A DNA stretch of 64,000 nt from Symsagittifera roscoffensis (lineage: Eukaryota; Xenacoelomorpha; Acoela; Convolutidae): contig NC_087069.1 of assembly GCF_963678635.1 (NCBI RefSeq), forward strand, positions 37,635,329 to 37,699,328, written 5' to 3'. This document shows positions 1 through 10,878 of the stretch, in pieces. The translations under genes were made by a program, and so were the position numbers. Within the stretch, counting starts at the first letter, position 1. The number at the start of each line of letters is the position of its first letter. Below the pieces are notes generated by a model. That model was not told the origin of the DNA. It ran no database searches and was given only the letters and a program-made list of their open reading frames with translations.

Positions 1-934
1 AGTCTTTATTTGGTTGGCAATGACCTTGTGTATTTTGATGAGAGTTTGCTGTAAACATAATTGGTTTACGTGGCTTTTGATTAAAAACCATATCGTATGG
101 GGACATTCCTAGAGTTGTCGTAATTTGTGAATTATATGCTAAGGCAAATAATTTTACATCTGCTGACCATTCTGTGTATCTTGTATCATTTCCATTTATG
201 ATACATCTAAGATATTCTTGTAGTGAACTGTTCATACCTTCGACTAAACCGTTTGTCCAAGGTGCATGAGATGTACGCGGTTTGTGCTTAATGTTGTATA
301 AATGACATAGTGTGATGATTTCATTATTTATGAACTCTGTACCGTTGTCTGTAACTAAAATTTCGGGTAATCCGAATTTGGCTATCCAATGTTCATAAAG
401 TGTTGTGTAGGCATAATAAGCGTTACAATGTGGTACTGGGCTGAGGATGGTGAAATTGGTCCTTTAGTATCGAATGAAATACGGTGGTTAAAATAAAAAC
501 TTTGTCCTTTAAAATCTTGTTTTTGTGCTATTTGTTTTTGATCTGGGTAAAGTTCATTTAATTGAACTACTATACAATCAATGCATAGTACTTTTATCCA
601 AATTGGTGCATTTGGGAAATAAAAATTTTGTGTAAAATATGAATATGTTTTCTCTGATCCAGAGTGTCCTTTAATGTTTTGTGTATGTGAAATGTTAAAA
701 GCTATTGGAATCATACTTAAAGGGAGACAGGGAACTGTAGTATCATTTAAGTGATACTGTAGAAGGTCGGAAGTCTGTGTTTTCATTAATTGTTGTATTA
801 TTAAATTTGCGAAGATATCGGAGGAGTGTTTTATTTCCTAAAATTGTGGTATCTGCCTTTACGGGCTTAGTTTTGTATTTGTGCCATGATTTTAGTTGTC
901 TAATAACTGGGTCAAGATTTTGATATTGTTTCAA
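1..934 (-). pseudogene. E1 integrase, frameshifted and partial
   Basis: The reading frame crosses the integrase N-terminal zinc domain, with two His at about 690-660 and Cys-X2-Cys (CIDC) at about 590-575. It then enters the catalytic core. The first Asp lies in FDTKGP near 470, the second in VTDNGTEF near 349, and the Glu in NGLVEGMN near 241, giving the D...D-X35-E pattern of retroviral-type integrases. A frameshift near 425 moves the frame between the first and second Asp. A second change separates this part from the segment at 743-934. The C-terminal domain is cut off by the window edge. The product would have inserted element cDNA into host DNA. The frameshifts make it inactive here. Confidence 0.85.
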
Positions 935-1393
935 GGTATTAATTGTAATTTTATCTGTTGGAGGGAGAAAAATGTTTTCAATTTCTAATTTAGATAAATG
1001 AATTGTGTCAAGTGGGTCATGGAGGTCAAAAACTTGATTTATTGTGTATTTTGAATCGTTTGTTTGTGGTCCTGATAATATTATTTTATCAGTTAAATTT
1101 TCTTTTTCAATTAACGGAAAAAGATCTTTTTTATGCGAGTGGTGTTTTGTTCGTTTTTGTTGGGTGTTATTTTTTATCCATTGTGAGTATGGAATTGGTT
1201 TGAAAGTTGATGTTCCAAGTAGATCAACTTCGTAGTGATTTTTTTGGCAATCTAAGTAAAGTGGGAAATGTTGTAGGTTATTTATTTGTGATTGTTCAAT
1301 GTCAGTTTTTACTGCATGTTTGCATTCTGGTCGGGGTGATGTTTCGTCTTTTGCAAGGTAAAATTTTAGGGTATTTAGTTTTAGTATTTATTT

Positions 1394-2785
1394 TTAGTTA
1401 TATTTTTTGGGTATTTCAACTGTAGTTTTTCGTGTAAGTAATTCAGGTGGTGTATTTCGGCTTAATGTATCTGGTAATGCAAGATTCTTTCCTGCTGTCC
1501 AAACTATATGTAAGTTTGGAAATTTCATTAGTATTAATTGAAATCTATAAACTCGATGATTTGGATTTGACTTTTGTGTAAAGAGAAAAATGATTGGTTT
1601 ATGATCTGTGTATAGAATTTTTGGATGTTTTGATCCAAGTATCAGAAATTCATATTCTGTTAGTGTATAAATTATAGCTGTACATTCTCTCATTAGAGTT
1701 GAGAGTCGTAGCTCTGCTTCAGTGAATAATCAGGAATTTGCTGATATAAGGTTCATTTTATTTGTACCACTGTGTGATTGTAGTAATGCTGCGCCGATGC
1801 CAAAGTTTGAAGCATCGCACATCGCATAGATTGGTTGATTTGGATCTGGGATTGTGTTTAAAATTTGTTCAGCTAAAAGTTGTTTAATTTGTTCAAATCG
1901 TGTTTGATGTTCAGTGGTCCATTCAAAAATATTTTGTTGTCTGAGGATATTATAGACAGGTCTTAAATATAATTGCATTTTATAAACGTACTTGCTTAAG
2001 AAATTTAACATTCCAAGGAATTCTTGGATTCTCTTTTTGTTTGTTGGTGGTTGAAGTTTTTGAATAGCATCAATGCGTGATTTTAATGGAGTGATTGTGC
2101 TTCTTTCTATATTATGTCCTAAAAATTTAACTCGTGTTAAAAAGAAGTGTGATTTATCGGGGGCGGCCTTCAGATTTTCGTTGTGAAGTATTTTATGATA
2201 AAGTTCTAAAACTGTAAACATTTCTTCTTTTGTCTGTCATTGCATAAAAACATCGTCTAAATAGGTGATTGCGTTTTTCTTAAGTATTAGTGGTCTAAAA
2301 GTTTTGCTCATAAAAACTGAAAATGCTGCTGATCCTATGGATATTCCATATAATAGGCGGTTGAATTCATATTGTTGATTTCCAATAACAAATTGTGTTA
2401 AACGTCGTGATTGTTCATCTAGTGGCATTTGATTGTATGCACTATTCATATCTGCGGTTGTAAAGTATTTTCCGTTTATTTTTGTTAAAATAACTTGTAT
2501 TGGTTCAATAGGCCAATTGCGTTTTGATTCGTCTATTAGTGAATTGAGATATCTAGCGTCTAAAACTACTTTTAATGATTCTCCTTTTGCTAGGATGATA
2601 ACATGGTTAACAAATGTGTTACCTTTTGGTTGTTCTTCTTTGTTTACTGGTGAGATAATTTTGTATTGTTCTAAGATATCAAGTAATCTATTTACTTTGT
2701 CGTGTAAATGAATTGGTACTTTACTAGCTCTTTGTTTTTTGAAAACTGCGTCAGGTTTTAACGGGAGATGTAGTGATTTTCCCAA
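1394..2785 (-). pseudogene. E1 reverse transcriptase and RNase H, interrupted by two in-frame stops
   Basis: One minus-strand frame carries the RT fingers and palm. It shows FTTADMNSAYNQ with the first catalytic Asp, then YLDDVFMQ with the paired Asp at about 2250. A TGA follows at about 2234, and the same frame resumes at 2221 with the thumb (KFLGHNIERS) and RNase H (CDASNFGIGAALLQ, then LYTDHKP). A second TGA lies at about 1730. Both stops are single in-frame changes, as expected of random decay. YLDD is a normal Ty3/gypsy variant. The enzyme would copy element RNA into cDNA inside the Gag particle. Confidence 0.88.
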
Positions 2786-2789
2786 CTGA

Positions 2790-3913
2790 TTTTCCCAACA
2801 TCAAATTTTGATGTTGCGCAGTTTGTTGAATATTTTAACAGTTGTTTTGCTAGTTTGTCAAATTCGATTTGTGTAATTTGCGCGTGTTCAAAGTTAAACA
2901 TCGTTAAAAATTGTTGTTGTTCTTTTGTGTAATTTGTTATATTGAATCTTGGTTTAAAATATGGTGTTTTTGTGAATTAATCTGTGTTTCTCTTTTCATT
3001 GCTTGTTATGTTATTTATGGATAGTTCTTCGTTAAGAATTGTGGATTGACAAATATCTAATAATTGGTGTATATTATTTAAGCGGTATGCTTTTTCATGT
3101 ACGGGTGATATTGTAGCGTTTGTTTCGCAACATCCTAAAAATCCTAAGGGTAATGTTACTCGATACGGTGTATTGTTATACAAGTGTAGCGAAATGATGT
3201 CTGAATTCGTATTTTTCAAATATTTTATAGATGAAATCGTGATTTTGAAAAACTTATGAATGGGTTTGAACTCAAAGTCTGACATAAAGAGTTGTTGTTT
3301 ATTTTGACGTTTATCATATTGGTGAATTTGTTTTTTGAAAAGTTATATTTATTTCCTGATAGTGGTTTCAGGTGTTTTCGTTGTTGGTTATAAATTGGAT
3401 AAAATTTTGAAAAGAATGGTGGTTGTTTATTTGATCTTTGAAAAAATGTTAGAGCTGTATTTTTTGTTTTTGTGTTTTTATCTTTGATTAGTATTTTACT
3501 ATTCAAGATGTTGATTGTTGGTATATAAATGGTATGCCAATGATATTGTGTTTAATATCAGTGATATGAAATATTTGTTTGAATGGTTTGTTTAAAATTT
3601 TTATTTTGCTCCATTGTTCTTGTGGGGAGGAGGAATAATTGGACTTTTCCATAATTTACTAATTTTGCTCCTTGTGCTGTTGCTAGTTTACTAGAGGTTG
3701 CAAGAGGCGTTAATTTTGGATGTAATGTTTTTATTTCTTTTCATGTGCGAATGTTAATTATGTTTGATTCTGCTCCTGAATCAATTAAAAAATCAATTTC
3801 AAGATCTGGTGGTTGAAATTCTTTGTTTCTTGGACTTTCTAAGAGAAATGGTATTGTCCAAATTTTTTCTCTGGGTTGTTCTTTTTGTATATTTTGATAA
3901 ATATGATTTGTGT
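2790..3913 (-). pseudogene. E1 aspartic protease and connecting region
   Basis: The retropepsin signature Asp-Ser-Gly-Ala is read on the minus strand at 3782-3762 (DSGAESN), preceded by hydrophobic residues as usual for LTR-element proteases. The frame then breaks. Open pieces at 3506-3225 and 3285-2977 lie between protease and RT and have no recognised domain. They are probably the linker of the original polyprotein. The protease would have cleaved Gag and Pol. A stop just after gag (3914) separates it from gag, so the original may have used a frameshift or readthrough, but decay prevents a firm statement. Confidence 0.7.
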
Positions 3914-5647
3914 TTAAACTTTTTTTTTGTTGTCATTTTCATCGGGTTTATTTACCGTGTTAATTTCGTTTATTTCTTGTACAGTTTGTGTAGTATTGTT
4001 GGGTTCAATATAATATTTGTGAAGGAGTTCCAATTGATTTTCATATATATGTGATGTAAAAGGTTGTTCATATATAATAGGTTCGTAGTCGTTTTTGACT
4101 GCTATCATATTTATGGAGATGGTATTTTCTGTATCACTTTCTGTGTCTGATGATCCACAGTTTATTTGATTTAGTTGTAGTTCGTTATTTCCTGTGTCAT
4201 CAATACCTGGGGGGTCTGATGTTGTTTCTTCATTTGACTGTACTTGAATAATATGTCTTTGATGTTTTGGTGTGCTACTTCTGTATCGATGTTTAGAATT
4301 ATTATAATGGTTATTATTCCTATGTGGTGATTGGGAATAATTTCTATATTGATTATTATAACTTGAATTTCGATTTTGTGAATTATTCCGTAATCTGTTT
4401 TGATAATTGTCGTTTGGTCTGTGATAGTTTGATCTGTTATATGAGTTATTTCTTGATCGATTGTTCGGGTAATTCTGATTTCGATTGTTCGAATAACTTC
4501 TATTTCGATTATGTGAATATTTTCTATTTCTGTTATATGATGATTTTCGTGATTGATTATTTGAATAGTGTTTATTTCTTGGGTTTGATTGGGAATTGGA
4601 TCTAGAAACAAATTGTGTTGCATTTGAATTTGATCTCGAATAGTTATTTCGACTATTTGATCGATTATAATGATTTTGTGAAGAATTCTGTGTATTTCTT
4701 CGTTCTGGCGATCTTCCTCTATAACTTGAGTTAAATGGTGATTGATTCCTTGTGTAACTGGTGTTGTTCGGAAGTGGTTTTCCTGAACTGTTGTTACTGC
4801 ATACATTTTTGTTTGGTAGATTTTGATCTTTCTTCATGTATTGATAGAATGATTTATTTGGTTCTTTATACTTTTGAGGTTTGTTTTGGTTATCTTGTTG
4901 CTTTTGTCTACATTCGGAAATACTATGTCCGTATCGTCGGCAATAATTACACCATTTTTTGAAAGATGGTTTGCCCTTAAAATCTGGGTGTTTTTCATAA
5001 ATAATTAGTTTTTCAGTGATTTTTTCAACTAGGTCTGTATCTGATTCCTGTATGTTATTGATATGTGTAGTGTTTGTTTCAATTCGATTAACGTATTGTA
5101 GTTTTAGATTTTCTGTTTCTTCAAGTTTCATTGTGATTTCCGCTTGCTCTAGTTTGTTTACTAGTTTTCGAAAATCTAAATCTGGCTCTCGATTTGAAGA
5201 CGGATGAGATGCTATCTTTTTTATTGCTATTTTCCTTAATTGAGGTGTTAAGGTCATCATCAAGATTTCTGTCATTTTTGTGTTTTTATAGTCATGTGTA
5301 TTTAGTGAATAGGCTTTTCGAACTAGTGTTTCGATACGTACTGCTAATTGTTTGATGGTTTCATTTGGTAATCTGCGAATTTCATTACATAAAACTCTTT
5401 GGTGTTGTTTATTTCTTTCGGAGTCAAACATTTTTGAAAATTCTTGTGTAAATCTTTTCCAGTCTGATTTTATTTCTATACGTAATACTGAAAACCATTT
5501 TTGAGCTGCGCCATCTAAGGTTGTTTGTATCAACGCTGTGCGTCGATGTATCCAATTTTGATGTAGTGGCGTATTAATTGGTTCAGCTGTTATTGCATTT
5601 AAATAATCTTCTACAGAATGTTGAGGGTCTGTTCCTGTGAATAGCAT
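3914..5647 (-). CDS. E1 Gag, main intact portion (577 codons)
   Basis: Residues about 25-145 match the retrotransposon Gag capsid domain in style (AAQKWFSVLRIEIKSDWKRF followed by helices). A coiled stretch around 160-185 follows. A CCHC zinc knuckle has Cys233, Cys236, His241 and Cys246. Residues about 300-470 form a long Asn/Arg/Ser/Tyr-rich low-complexity tract made of short NRNRSYSNNR-like units, likely RNA-binding and disordered. The tail is acidic. The first Met here is internal: the same frame continues upstream through 7075 with only a few stops, so the ancestral Gag was longer. Gag forms the cytoplasmic particle and packages element RNA. Confidence 0.85.
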   Translation of the reverse strand: MLFTGTDPQHSVEDYLNAITAEPINTPLHQNWIHRRTALIQTTLDGAAQKWFSVLRIEIKSDWKRFTQEFSKMFDSERNKQHQRVLCNEIRRLPNETIKQLAVRIETLVRKAYSLNTHDYKNTKMTEILMMTLTPQLRKIAIKKIASHPSSNREPDLDFRKLVNKLEQAEITMKLEETENLKLQYVNRIETNTTHINNIQESDTDLVEKITEKLIIYEKHPDFKGKPSFKKWCNYCRRYGHSISECRQKQQDNQNKPQKYKEPNKSFYQYMKKDQNLPNKNVCSNNSSGKPLPNNTSYTRNQSPFNSSYRGRSPERRNTQNSSQNHYNRSNSRNNYSRSNSNATQFVSRSNSQSNPRNKHYSNNQSRKSSYNRNRKYSHNRNRSYSNNRNQNYPNNRSRNNSYNRSNYHRPNDNYQNRLRNNSQNRNSSYNNQYRNYSQSPHRNNNHYNNSKHRYRSSTPKHQRHIIQVQSNEETTSDPPGIDDTGNNELQLNQINCGSSDTESDTENTISINMIAVKNDYEPIIYEQPFTSHIYENQLELLHKYYIEPNNTTQTVQEINEINTVNKPDENDNKKKV

Positions 5648-5650
5648 TAG

Positions 5651-7449
5651 TGGTTGATTTGATGTTATTGATGATCAACCCATAAGGTATGGATTCATTG
5701 TCATCTGTAGTGATTCTGCGGCATTCGGCATTTGCGAAAAATTTGAAAGTTGATTTTTTGTTATTTCGTGTTGTTGAAGGTAATATGGAAGTGGTATTTG
5801 ATTTTGCATTTGAGTTGGTTGATACAAGTGCATTGTCATTGGGTTTTGTGGTTAAATTGGTTGAAAAGATTGTGTATTAGTTGGATTTGGCATTTGTATT
5901 GGTTGTTGATTTCGTGTATCTGTTGGATTTGGAGAAAAAATTCTATTATATGTATGAGGTCGTCGCGATCCTTGTTTGCGATATTCTTGGGTATATGGTG
6001 CAAAAATGTCTGGTTGTAAACAATCATCATCAGATAAGAAGTAATCTGTATGATGAGGTGCTTGCTTTTTATTTTTATTTTGTTGAAAAAATGGGTAATT
6101 TTCACTATGATCCTGTGGAGGATGTGAATTAGTTCGAAAATTTACTGAGTTGGTTGTTGTCATTGGGTTATCCCAATAGTGAGAACATACGTGATGATTT
6201 TTAGTTTTTCGTGGGGGATAGTTTGTTTTTGACGAATGTGCATAACTATAATTGTGTTCTGCAAAAGTGCTTCTTGTGAACGTTCTTCGTGTTTTTGACG
6301 GTACTGTCATAGGTCTGTATGTTTGATAATCCATATGTGAATATTTTGGAGCAACCGAAGGTTTAACGGTTGATTGTAAGGTCACTTGTGCCAGTGAAGT
6401 GTTTGTATTTTTTGGTGTTGTTAAATTTGGATGTATTGGTGAAATACTTTGTTGTGTAGTTGTTGTTGTTTGGACGATTTCTTCATTTATGAAGTGTGAT
6501 GGTGTTTGGATATCTTGCTGTGTAAGATTCCTAGTTTCAATAAGGTTTTCATTGTGTATGACAACCGAATTTAAACTATTATTTCGCGTATCAGGTATAA
6601 ATGTATTGTAGTTTAATGGTGTTGCATCAATGGTTAGTGGTACTACTTTTACATAATCTCTTTGGTAAGATATTGTATTTATTGCTTGACTTGAGATTGA
6701 TTGTGGGATATTTATAAAAGCATGATGAGACCATTCAGGGTCCCAAACTTAGTCTGACTGTTCTGTAATGGCAGTATCATCATTTGGATTTTGAGGTCTG
6801 AAATTTTTTCTTGCTTGTGAAATTAAGTCTATATTATGTGTGAAATAATCTATTATAAACCATGCCAAAATTTTTTGTAAGTCATGTTTTGTGTGTTGTG
6901 AAACCTCGTCTTTAGTGAAATTTTCTTTGATTATAGGTAGAAAAGTTGAAAATAATGTGATTTCATGTCGTACTTTTGTATGTTTGGATGTTTCGGTTGG
7001 TGAGATACTTTGAAATTCTGTTTTTTCTAATATAGAATTATAGGTATATATTATTGCAAAAACTTCGTTAAACATTATGGAAATTGCTTTTTGTGAATTA
7101 TGATATTGTATGCTTTTAATATATTTTAAGAATACTTTTGAAAATTCTAATTCAAGATCGTCTGTTTGAATTACATATTTTCGATGATTCGGATTTGGTG
7201 TGCTGAATTCTATGGTGTAGATTCCATATTGTTGTGTTAATTACATATATCTTTCAGATAATGTTCAATAATTTGTCTTTTGATTTTGACATCTGGGAAT
7301 TCTGCTTTGCACGGGCTGATTCCGGGTTCAAACAATTTTACGAGTAAATTCTTGCAAAAATCATGTTGCCCTCTGTTATCGGGTGCATCTATGAGGAAGG
7401 GGTAAACTTCTTCGTCATCTGGACTATCGTCACTCTGGGTGTGGCTCAT
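5651..7449 (-). pseudogene. E1 N-terminal Gag extension, broken
   Basis: Three open stretches (7449-7237, 7075-6749, 6385-5852) lie directly upstream of the main gag frame. The last two are in the same frame as gag and are interrupted by single stops near 6750, 5853 and 5676. The first is in another frame, so one frameshift lies between 7237 and 7075. Joined in principle, gag would be about 1180 codons, unusually long. The segment is Pro/Gln/Asn/Thr-rich near 6385-5700 and acidic at the start (MSHTQSDDSPDDEE). No domain is recognised. The Met at 7449 is the best candidate for the original start. Confidence 0.6.
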
Positions 7450-8408
7450 TTTTTCGTTTAATGACTGTTAATATATAACTATCGATGTGTCTAACTGGTT
7501 GATTCCAATTATACAAGAGTACTGGTTTGTGTCTATATTGCTTTTTTTATTCTTCTTGTTCCTCTTTTTGATGAATTTGAAGTTGTTTCTGAATCGGAAA
7601 AATATAATTGATCGCGAATGGGACAATTTTTATCAATTGATTCTTTTAATTTGTAGAGTTCATCTAAATTGCTGGCTACTGATTTTGAAAATGCGTTTCT
7701 ATTTTTTGAAAATCTTTTTCGTGTGATTTGTCCTTGTTTGTTTAATATTTTTCTTTTAATTGTTAGTCGTTTTGTTCTAATGTATCCAACTGTTTGTGTA
7801 TGAGGTGTGATTACAAGATCGTATTTTTGGTTATCTATCTCACAGTTGTGTAAAACGATTGTTTGTTTATTTCCTAGATTTTTGAATGATTAATGTTTAG
7901 GATGAGGGATGCAAAAAGTTTTTAGGTGATTTCTGTTTTCTTAGACTGTTAGTCCTCACTATTTTTTGGTTAGCTTAACCTGGGTCTTTTTGTTCAGGGT
8001 TGGAGAGAAAAGTATATCGATTCCGAAATATGATTTTTTCCTTTCTCGTGGCTAGTCTAAGCTAAGGTGTTAACTTACTTAATCTTACTTAGGGGTAGTG
8101 ATTGTGTTCAAGGGTTGGAGAATAGTAAATCGATCCACAAGGTTCAGGTATAATTAGAACGCAAGTAGTTCGTTAGATACTATTTTAAACTTATTAAGTC
8201 TAAGATTTATCCTGGGTCGGGTAAGAGGAGGGTTCAAGTGAAGGATGAATAACCGAAGTTCTTCACTGTTTATCCTAATTTGAATGGTTAGTTTTATTTT
8301 AAAATTTCTATTAGTCTTGGGTCTTTTGGAAGGGTTGGATAGTAAATCGACGTTTGAGGTCGTTAGACACTTGCTAAGTGGGTGGGGGAGCACAAAATTG
8401 TTCTTTTT

Positions 8409-8530
8409 GATCCAAGGATAGGCCTTGAAGATCAAGTTTTAAACTTAATGAAACAGAAAATTAATTAAGATCCAAGGATAAGCCTTGATGATCTGATTTT
8501 AAAATTAAATGAATTTAAGTTTAAAATTGT
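8409..8530. repeat. Two-copy direct repeat, 61-bp spacing
   Basis: The sequence GATCCAAGGATA, then G/A, then GCCTTGA, followed by GATC and TTTTAAA, appears at 8409 and again at 8470 with few differences. The pair lies in the presumed E1 leader/LTR and could be an enhancer-like repeat or a replication slippage product. Confidence 0.7.
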
Positions 8531-9031
8531 TTAAATTTATTTAAGAAAAAGTTTTAGTTTTTTAATGATATTAGTGAGCTTATGATTGCTGTTATGTTTA
8601 GGTGATGAAGCTGGGACAACAGATGATTTATGATTACTAACAATTTTTTGTCATGCTACTAATTTTTGTTTTGATCAACCATTTTGTGTTATGATGTTAA
8701 AAACCAGCATTTTTTCGACATCTTCAGAAAAATGAGTTTTCGAAGAGTCAGTTTTGGAAACCACTTAAGTTAGGTCCTTGAGGTTAACTCATAGAGTAAT
8801 TTCGGATAGGGTACACCATCTGCTCGTCACGCTATCTTATAATCGGCCGGATAGATTCGTGCAACTTCTTAGTCTAATACCCATCCTATTCTTACTTTTA
8901 TATCTACTAGTCTCAGAGTGTTTAACTAGTCTCTGCTAGGTTCAATAGATCTAGAGTATACTGGCTTATTGCGACTGCTGAAGTTCTCTTGGAGAGGTAA
9001 CTAATTTCTAAGTTAAATTCAAATCTCTCTG

Positions 9032-9059
9032 GTGCTGAAATTACAAGTAGTTTCAGCAC
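9032..9059. repeat. Inverted repeat (hairpin), 9-nt arms
   Basis: GTGCTGAAA at 9032-9040 and TTTCAGCAC at 9051-9059 are perfect reverse complements around a 10-nt loop. It lies a few bases from the possible right end of the E1 5' LTR. Confidence 0.8.
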
Positions 9060-9064
9060 TTACA

Positions 9065-9765
9065 ATTGAGTGGGTTGTTAATTGGATGGATTATGATTGG
9101 TTAATATTAAATACTTTACAGTGGAAAAAATCTAATTTATCCAATCATAAAATATAGTTTAGATCAGGTTCCAAAATACCACCGTAAGAGTAAAGCAAAG
9201 CTTTCAAACAAAACTGAGAAGTTTTGGAACCTTTCATTTCGAAATTTCACTGTTTTAACGAAAAACAAATCCAAGCATCTTAGAGAGCAATCTCAATTTC
9301 AACATTTTTCTCGATTTGAAGATTACCGCAATGCAACTTGTTGCAATTTTAAATTTGTCTAGACTGAGAGCGTTAAAATTTTTTCCCTTCCACTTTTGAC
9401 AATTTTAACAATTATCTGCATTTAATTTGTATCTTTTTTTTCCGGCGGCTTGATGGCGGAACTTGGGGTGGAATTTTTTGTCTATAAAGTATTGCAACAG
9501 GAAATTTCCATTTTTTTCTAGAATTACATATTCTTGTTAATCTTTTTTTTCTCTGTTATCTGAAAACATTTTAAAAAAAAGATGATATAACGAAAAAAAA
9601 CTTAATGCTTTGAAGCGGTATCATTCATCAAACAATGAAATTCAAGCTCACGGTTACACAAAGGGGTGTTGCTGTTTTTGCCTTGAATCTTCTGAAGAAA
9701 AACCTTTGAAACATACACATTTACAAAAGAAAGTTTTCCTGGGATAAATAGTGCACCGATTTGAG
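9065..9765. other. Noncoding stretch upstream of the small two-exon gene
   Basis: No protein similarity is seen. A TATAAAG at 9483-9489 on the + strand lies about 280 bases before the candidate start codon at 9766 and could be a promoter element. This is a single short match with no independent support. Confidence 0.3.
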
Positions 9766-9906
9766 ATGGCCTATATATTTGCTGTAATTTATGATCAGAG
9801 GATTAGAGACTGGAATACTGAATATAGTGACGATGAATTGTATTCTGAGGTTCTTGAGTTTCAAGAGAACCAGTTACGACTGAGGTCGTATGCCCGCATT
9901 CTACAC
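9766..9906 (+). CDS. Candidate host gene, exon 1 (47 codons)
   Basis: The frame opens with ATG in a favourable context (G at -3, G at +4) and runs to a canonical donor GTAAGT at 9907, phase 0. The peptide begins MAYIFAVIYDQRIRDWN, continues with an acidic segment (EYSDDELYSEVLEFQENQ) and ends RSYARILH. Its residue mix is far less Phe/Leu/Lys-biased than the random frames nearby. No family is recognised. An upstream exon is also possible, since an AG precedes the ATG. The open frame continues past the donor, but its residues there lose this character. Confidence rests on the donor plus the matching downstream acceptor. Confidence 0.5.
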
Positions 9907-10821
9907 GTAAGTCGGATCCCACAATTTTTGATGTTCATAATAAAATCGAGTGCAAATCTTATTTTGTCTCAACTGTCTTACAAAATGCTTGTAAGTTTTC
10001 ATCCAAAAAAAGTTTGTTTCTTATGGTGAGCATTCTGATCTGTATAATCGGGTCTGTCCGGTCTGTCCGGTCTCTCGGGGGTCTCTAGGTTCTGATAATG
10101 TAATTGAGGCGGAGTTTTTTTAATTTCAAGCACCAGGTTTAAATTAAGCAGATGCGGAGCCTTAACTGACGTCGCAGGGCAAATCAGTAATGGTCCATCG
10201 TTTTAACATCAAGATTCACTGGCAACGCAGATCTTCAACATAGCTCCAGCATAGAACATTATGGACCATCTATATTCTTAATTTAAAGTATTTCAATTTT
10301 CGAAGGAATGGATGAGTGACCAGTAAAAGCTTATCATCAAAGCTTGACCGTATTAGCAGATAAAAACTTTTTCACCTTCAGTTTTGCTTCTCATTTTCAA
10401 TTACACCCTTTGATTAAACCATACGCTTCTCGGGATCGCTGAGATCAAGTAAACACAACGGACGAATTCAAAAGAGTTTATAATATAAGTTTTTTGGGGC
10501 GATAGGTTGAGGGCTAGAACCTGGGCAGTGTCGTATTTACAAACATCGCCAAAAAACAGCACAAGGCCAATACAAAGTCAGTACTGTTACAGTACTATGA
10601 TTTTTATCTCTGATTCGATATCTAATCAGAACTGAAGATACACTGTATAGGGTCTGGTCTGACCAAGTTCGGGTAATTTTTTCGACGCAAACTCTTGTAT
10701 TTTTTTAAATATATTAATACGTACGAGCTCAACTACTATAATTTTTGAAGCAAATTCAATCATGATTCGAGTTGGAATTTTTGTTTTAAATCTCCTCCTC
10801 CTATTTGTTTTTCGTTTTCAG
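9907..10821 (+). other. Candidate intron of the small gene
   Basis: It starts GTAAGT and ends in a pyrimidine-rich TTTTTCGTTTTCAG, both strong signals. It includes a short tandem of GGTCTGTCC at about 10045-10075. No other coding potential was seen. Confidence 0.45.
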
Positions 10822-10878
10822 ACTTTCTATAATTCACTTCTTCGACGTAATTTCAGTAAAAAGTTTGAAGATGTATAA
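10822..10878 (+). CDS. Candidate host gene, terminal exon (18 codons plus stop)
   Basis: After the acceptor at 10820-10821 the phase-0 frame reads TFYNSLLRRNFSKKFEDV and stops at TAA 10876-10878. Joined to the first exon this gives a basic-tailed protein of about 65 residues. A second AG at 10855-10856 (TTTCAG) is an alternative acceptor that would change the ending. No polyadenylation signal is evident just downstream, so a further exon or a different 3' structure remains possible. Confidence 0.4.
   Translation, partial: TFYNSLLRRNFSKKFEDV

Larger units (their letters stand above)
1..9064 (-). mobile_element. E1: degenerate Ty3/gypsy LTR retrotransposon, 3' end beyond window
   Basis: Read on the minus strand, the order is gag (7449-3914), aspartic protease (about 3782), reverse transcriptase (2785-2234), RNase H (about 2221-1394) and integrase (934-1). 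This protease-RT-RNase H-integrase order is that of Ty3/gypsy. The coding frame is broken by several single stops and at least two frameshifts, but the protein signatures remain clear, so decay is moderate. The integrase C-terminus and 3' LTR lie outside the window. The 5' LTR should lie to the right of 7450. A promoter-like stretch at about 8890-9110 and a possible terminal TGTA at 9064 suggest it reaches roughly 9064, but without the 3' LTR for comparison its limits are inferred. The element is only distantly similar to E2-E6. Confidence 0.85.
7450..9064 (-). promoter_or_regulatory. E1 leader and probable 5' LTR
   Basis: No gene is visible here. On the minus strand there is a TATA-like ATATAAAAG at about 8905-8897 and two CCAAT-type motifs at about 9110-9090 and 9145-9130, upstream of the E1 gag. 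A hairpin with perfect 9-nt arms lies at 9032-9059. The + strand contains imperfect repeats of GGGTTGGA followed by TAGTAAATCGA near 7998, 8109 and 8330, and a 61-bp-spaced repeat at 8409 and 8470. This is where the 5' LTR of E1 must lie, but its exact ends and primer binding site could not be fixed. Confidence 0.4.

Noticed and set aside
1730-2240. Alternative genetic code with TGA as a sense codon, suggested by in-frame TGA in E1
   Set aside because: E1 also has in-frame TAA stops and frameshifts, and E5 keeps 1702 codons free of TGA, so ordinary decay explains it.
4171-4806. 211-codon Ile/Thr-rich minus-strand frame inside E1 gag
   Set aside because: It overlaps the Asn/Arg/Ser-rich tract of Gag in another frame. 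Its odd composition comes from the repetitive codons of that tract.
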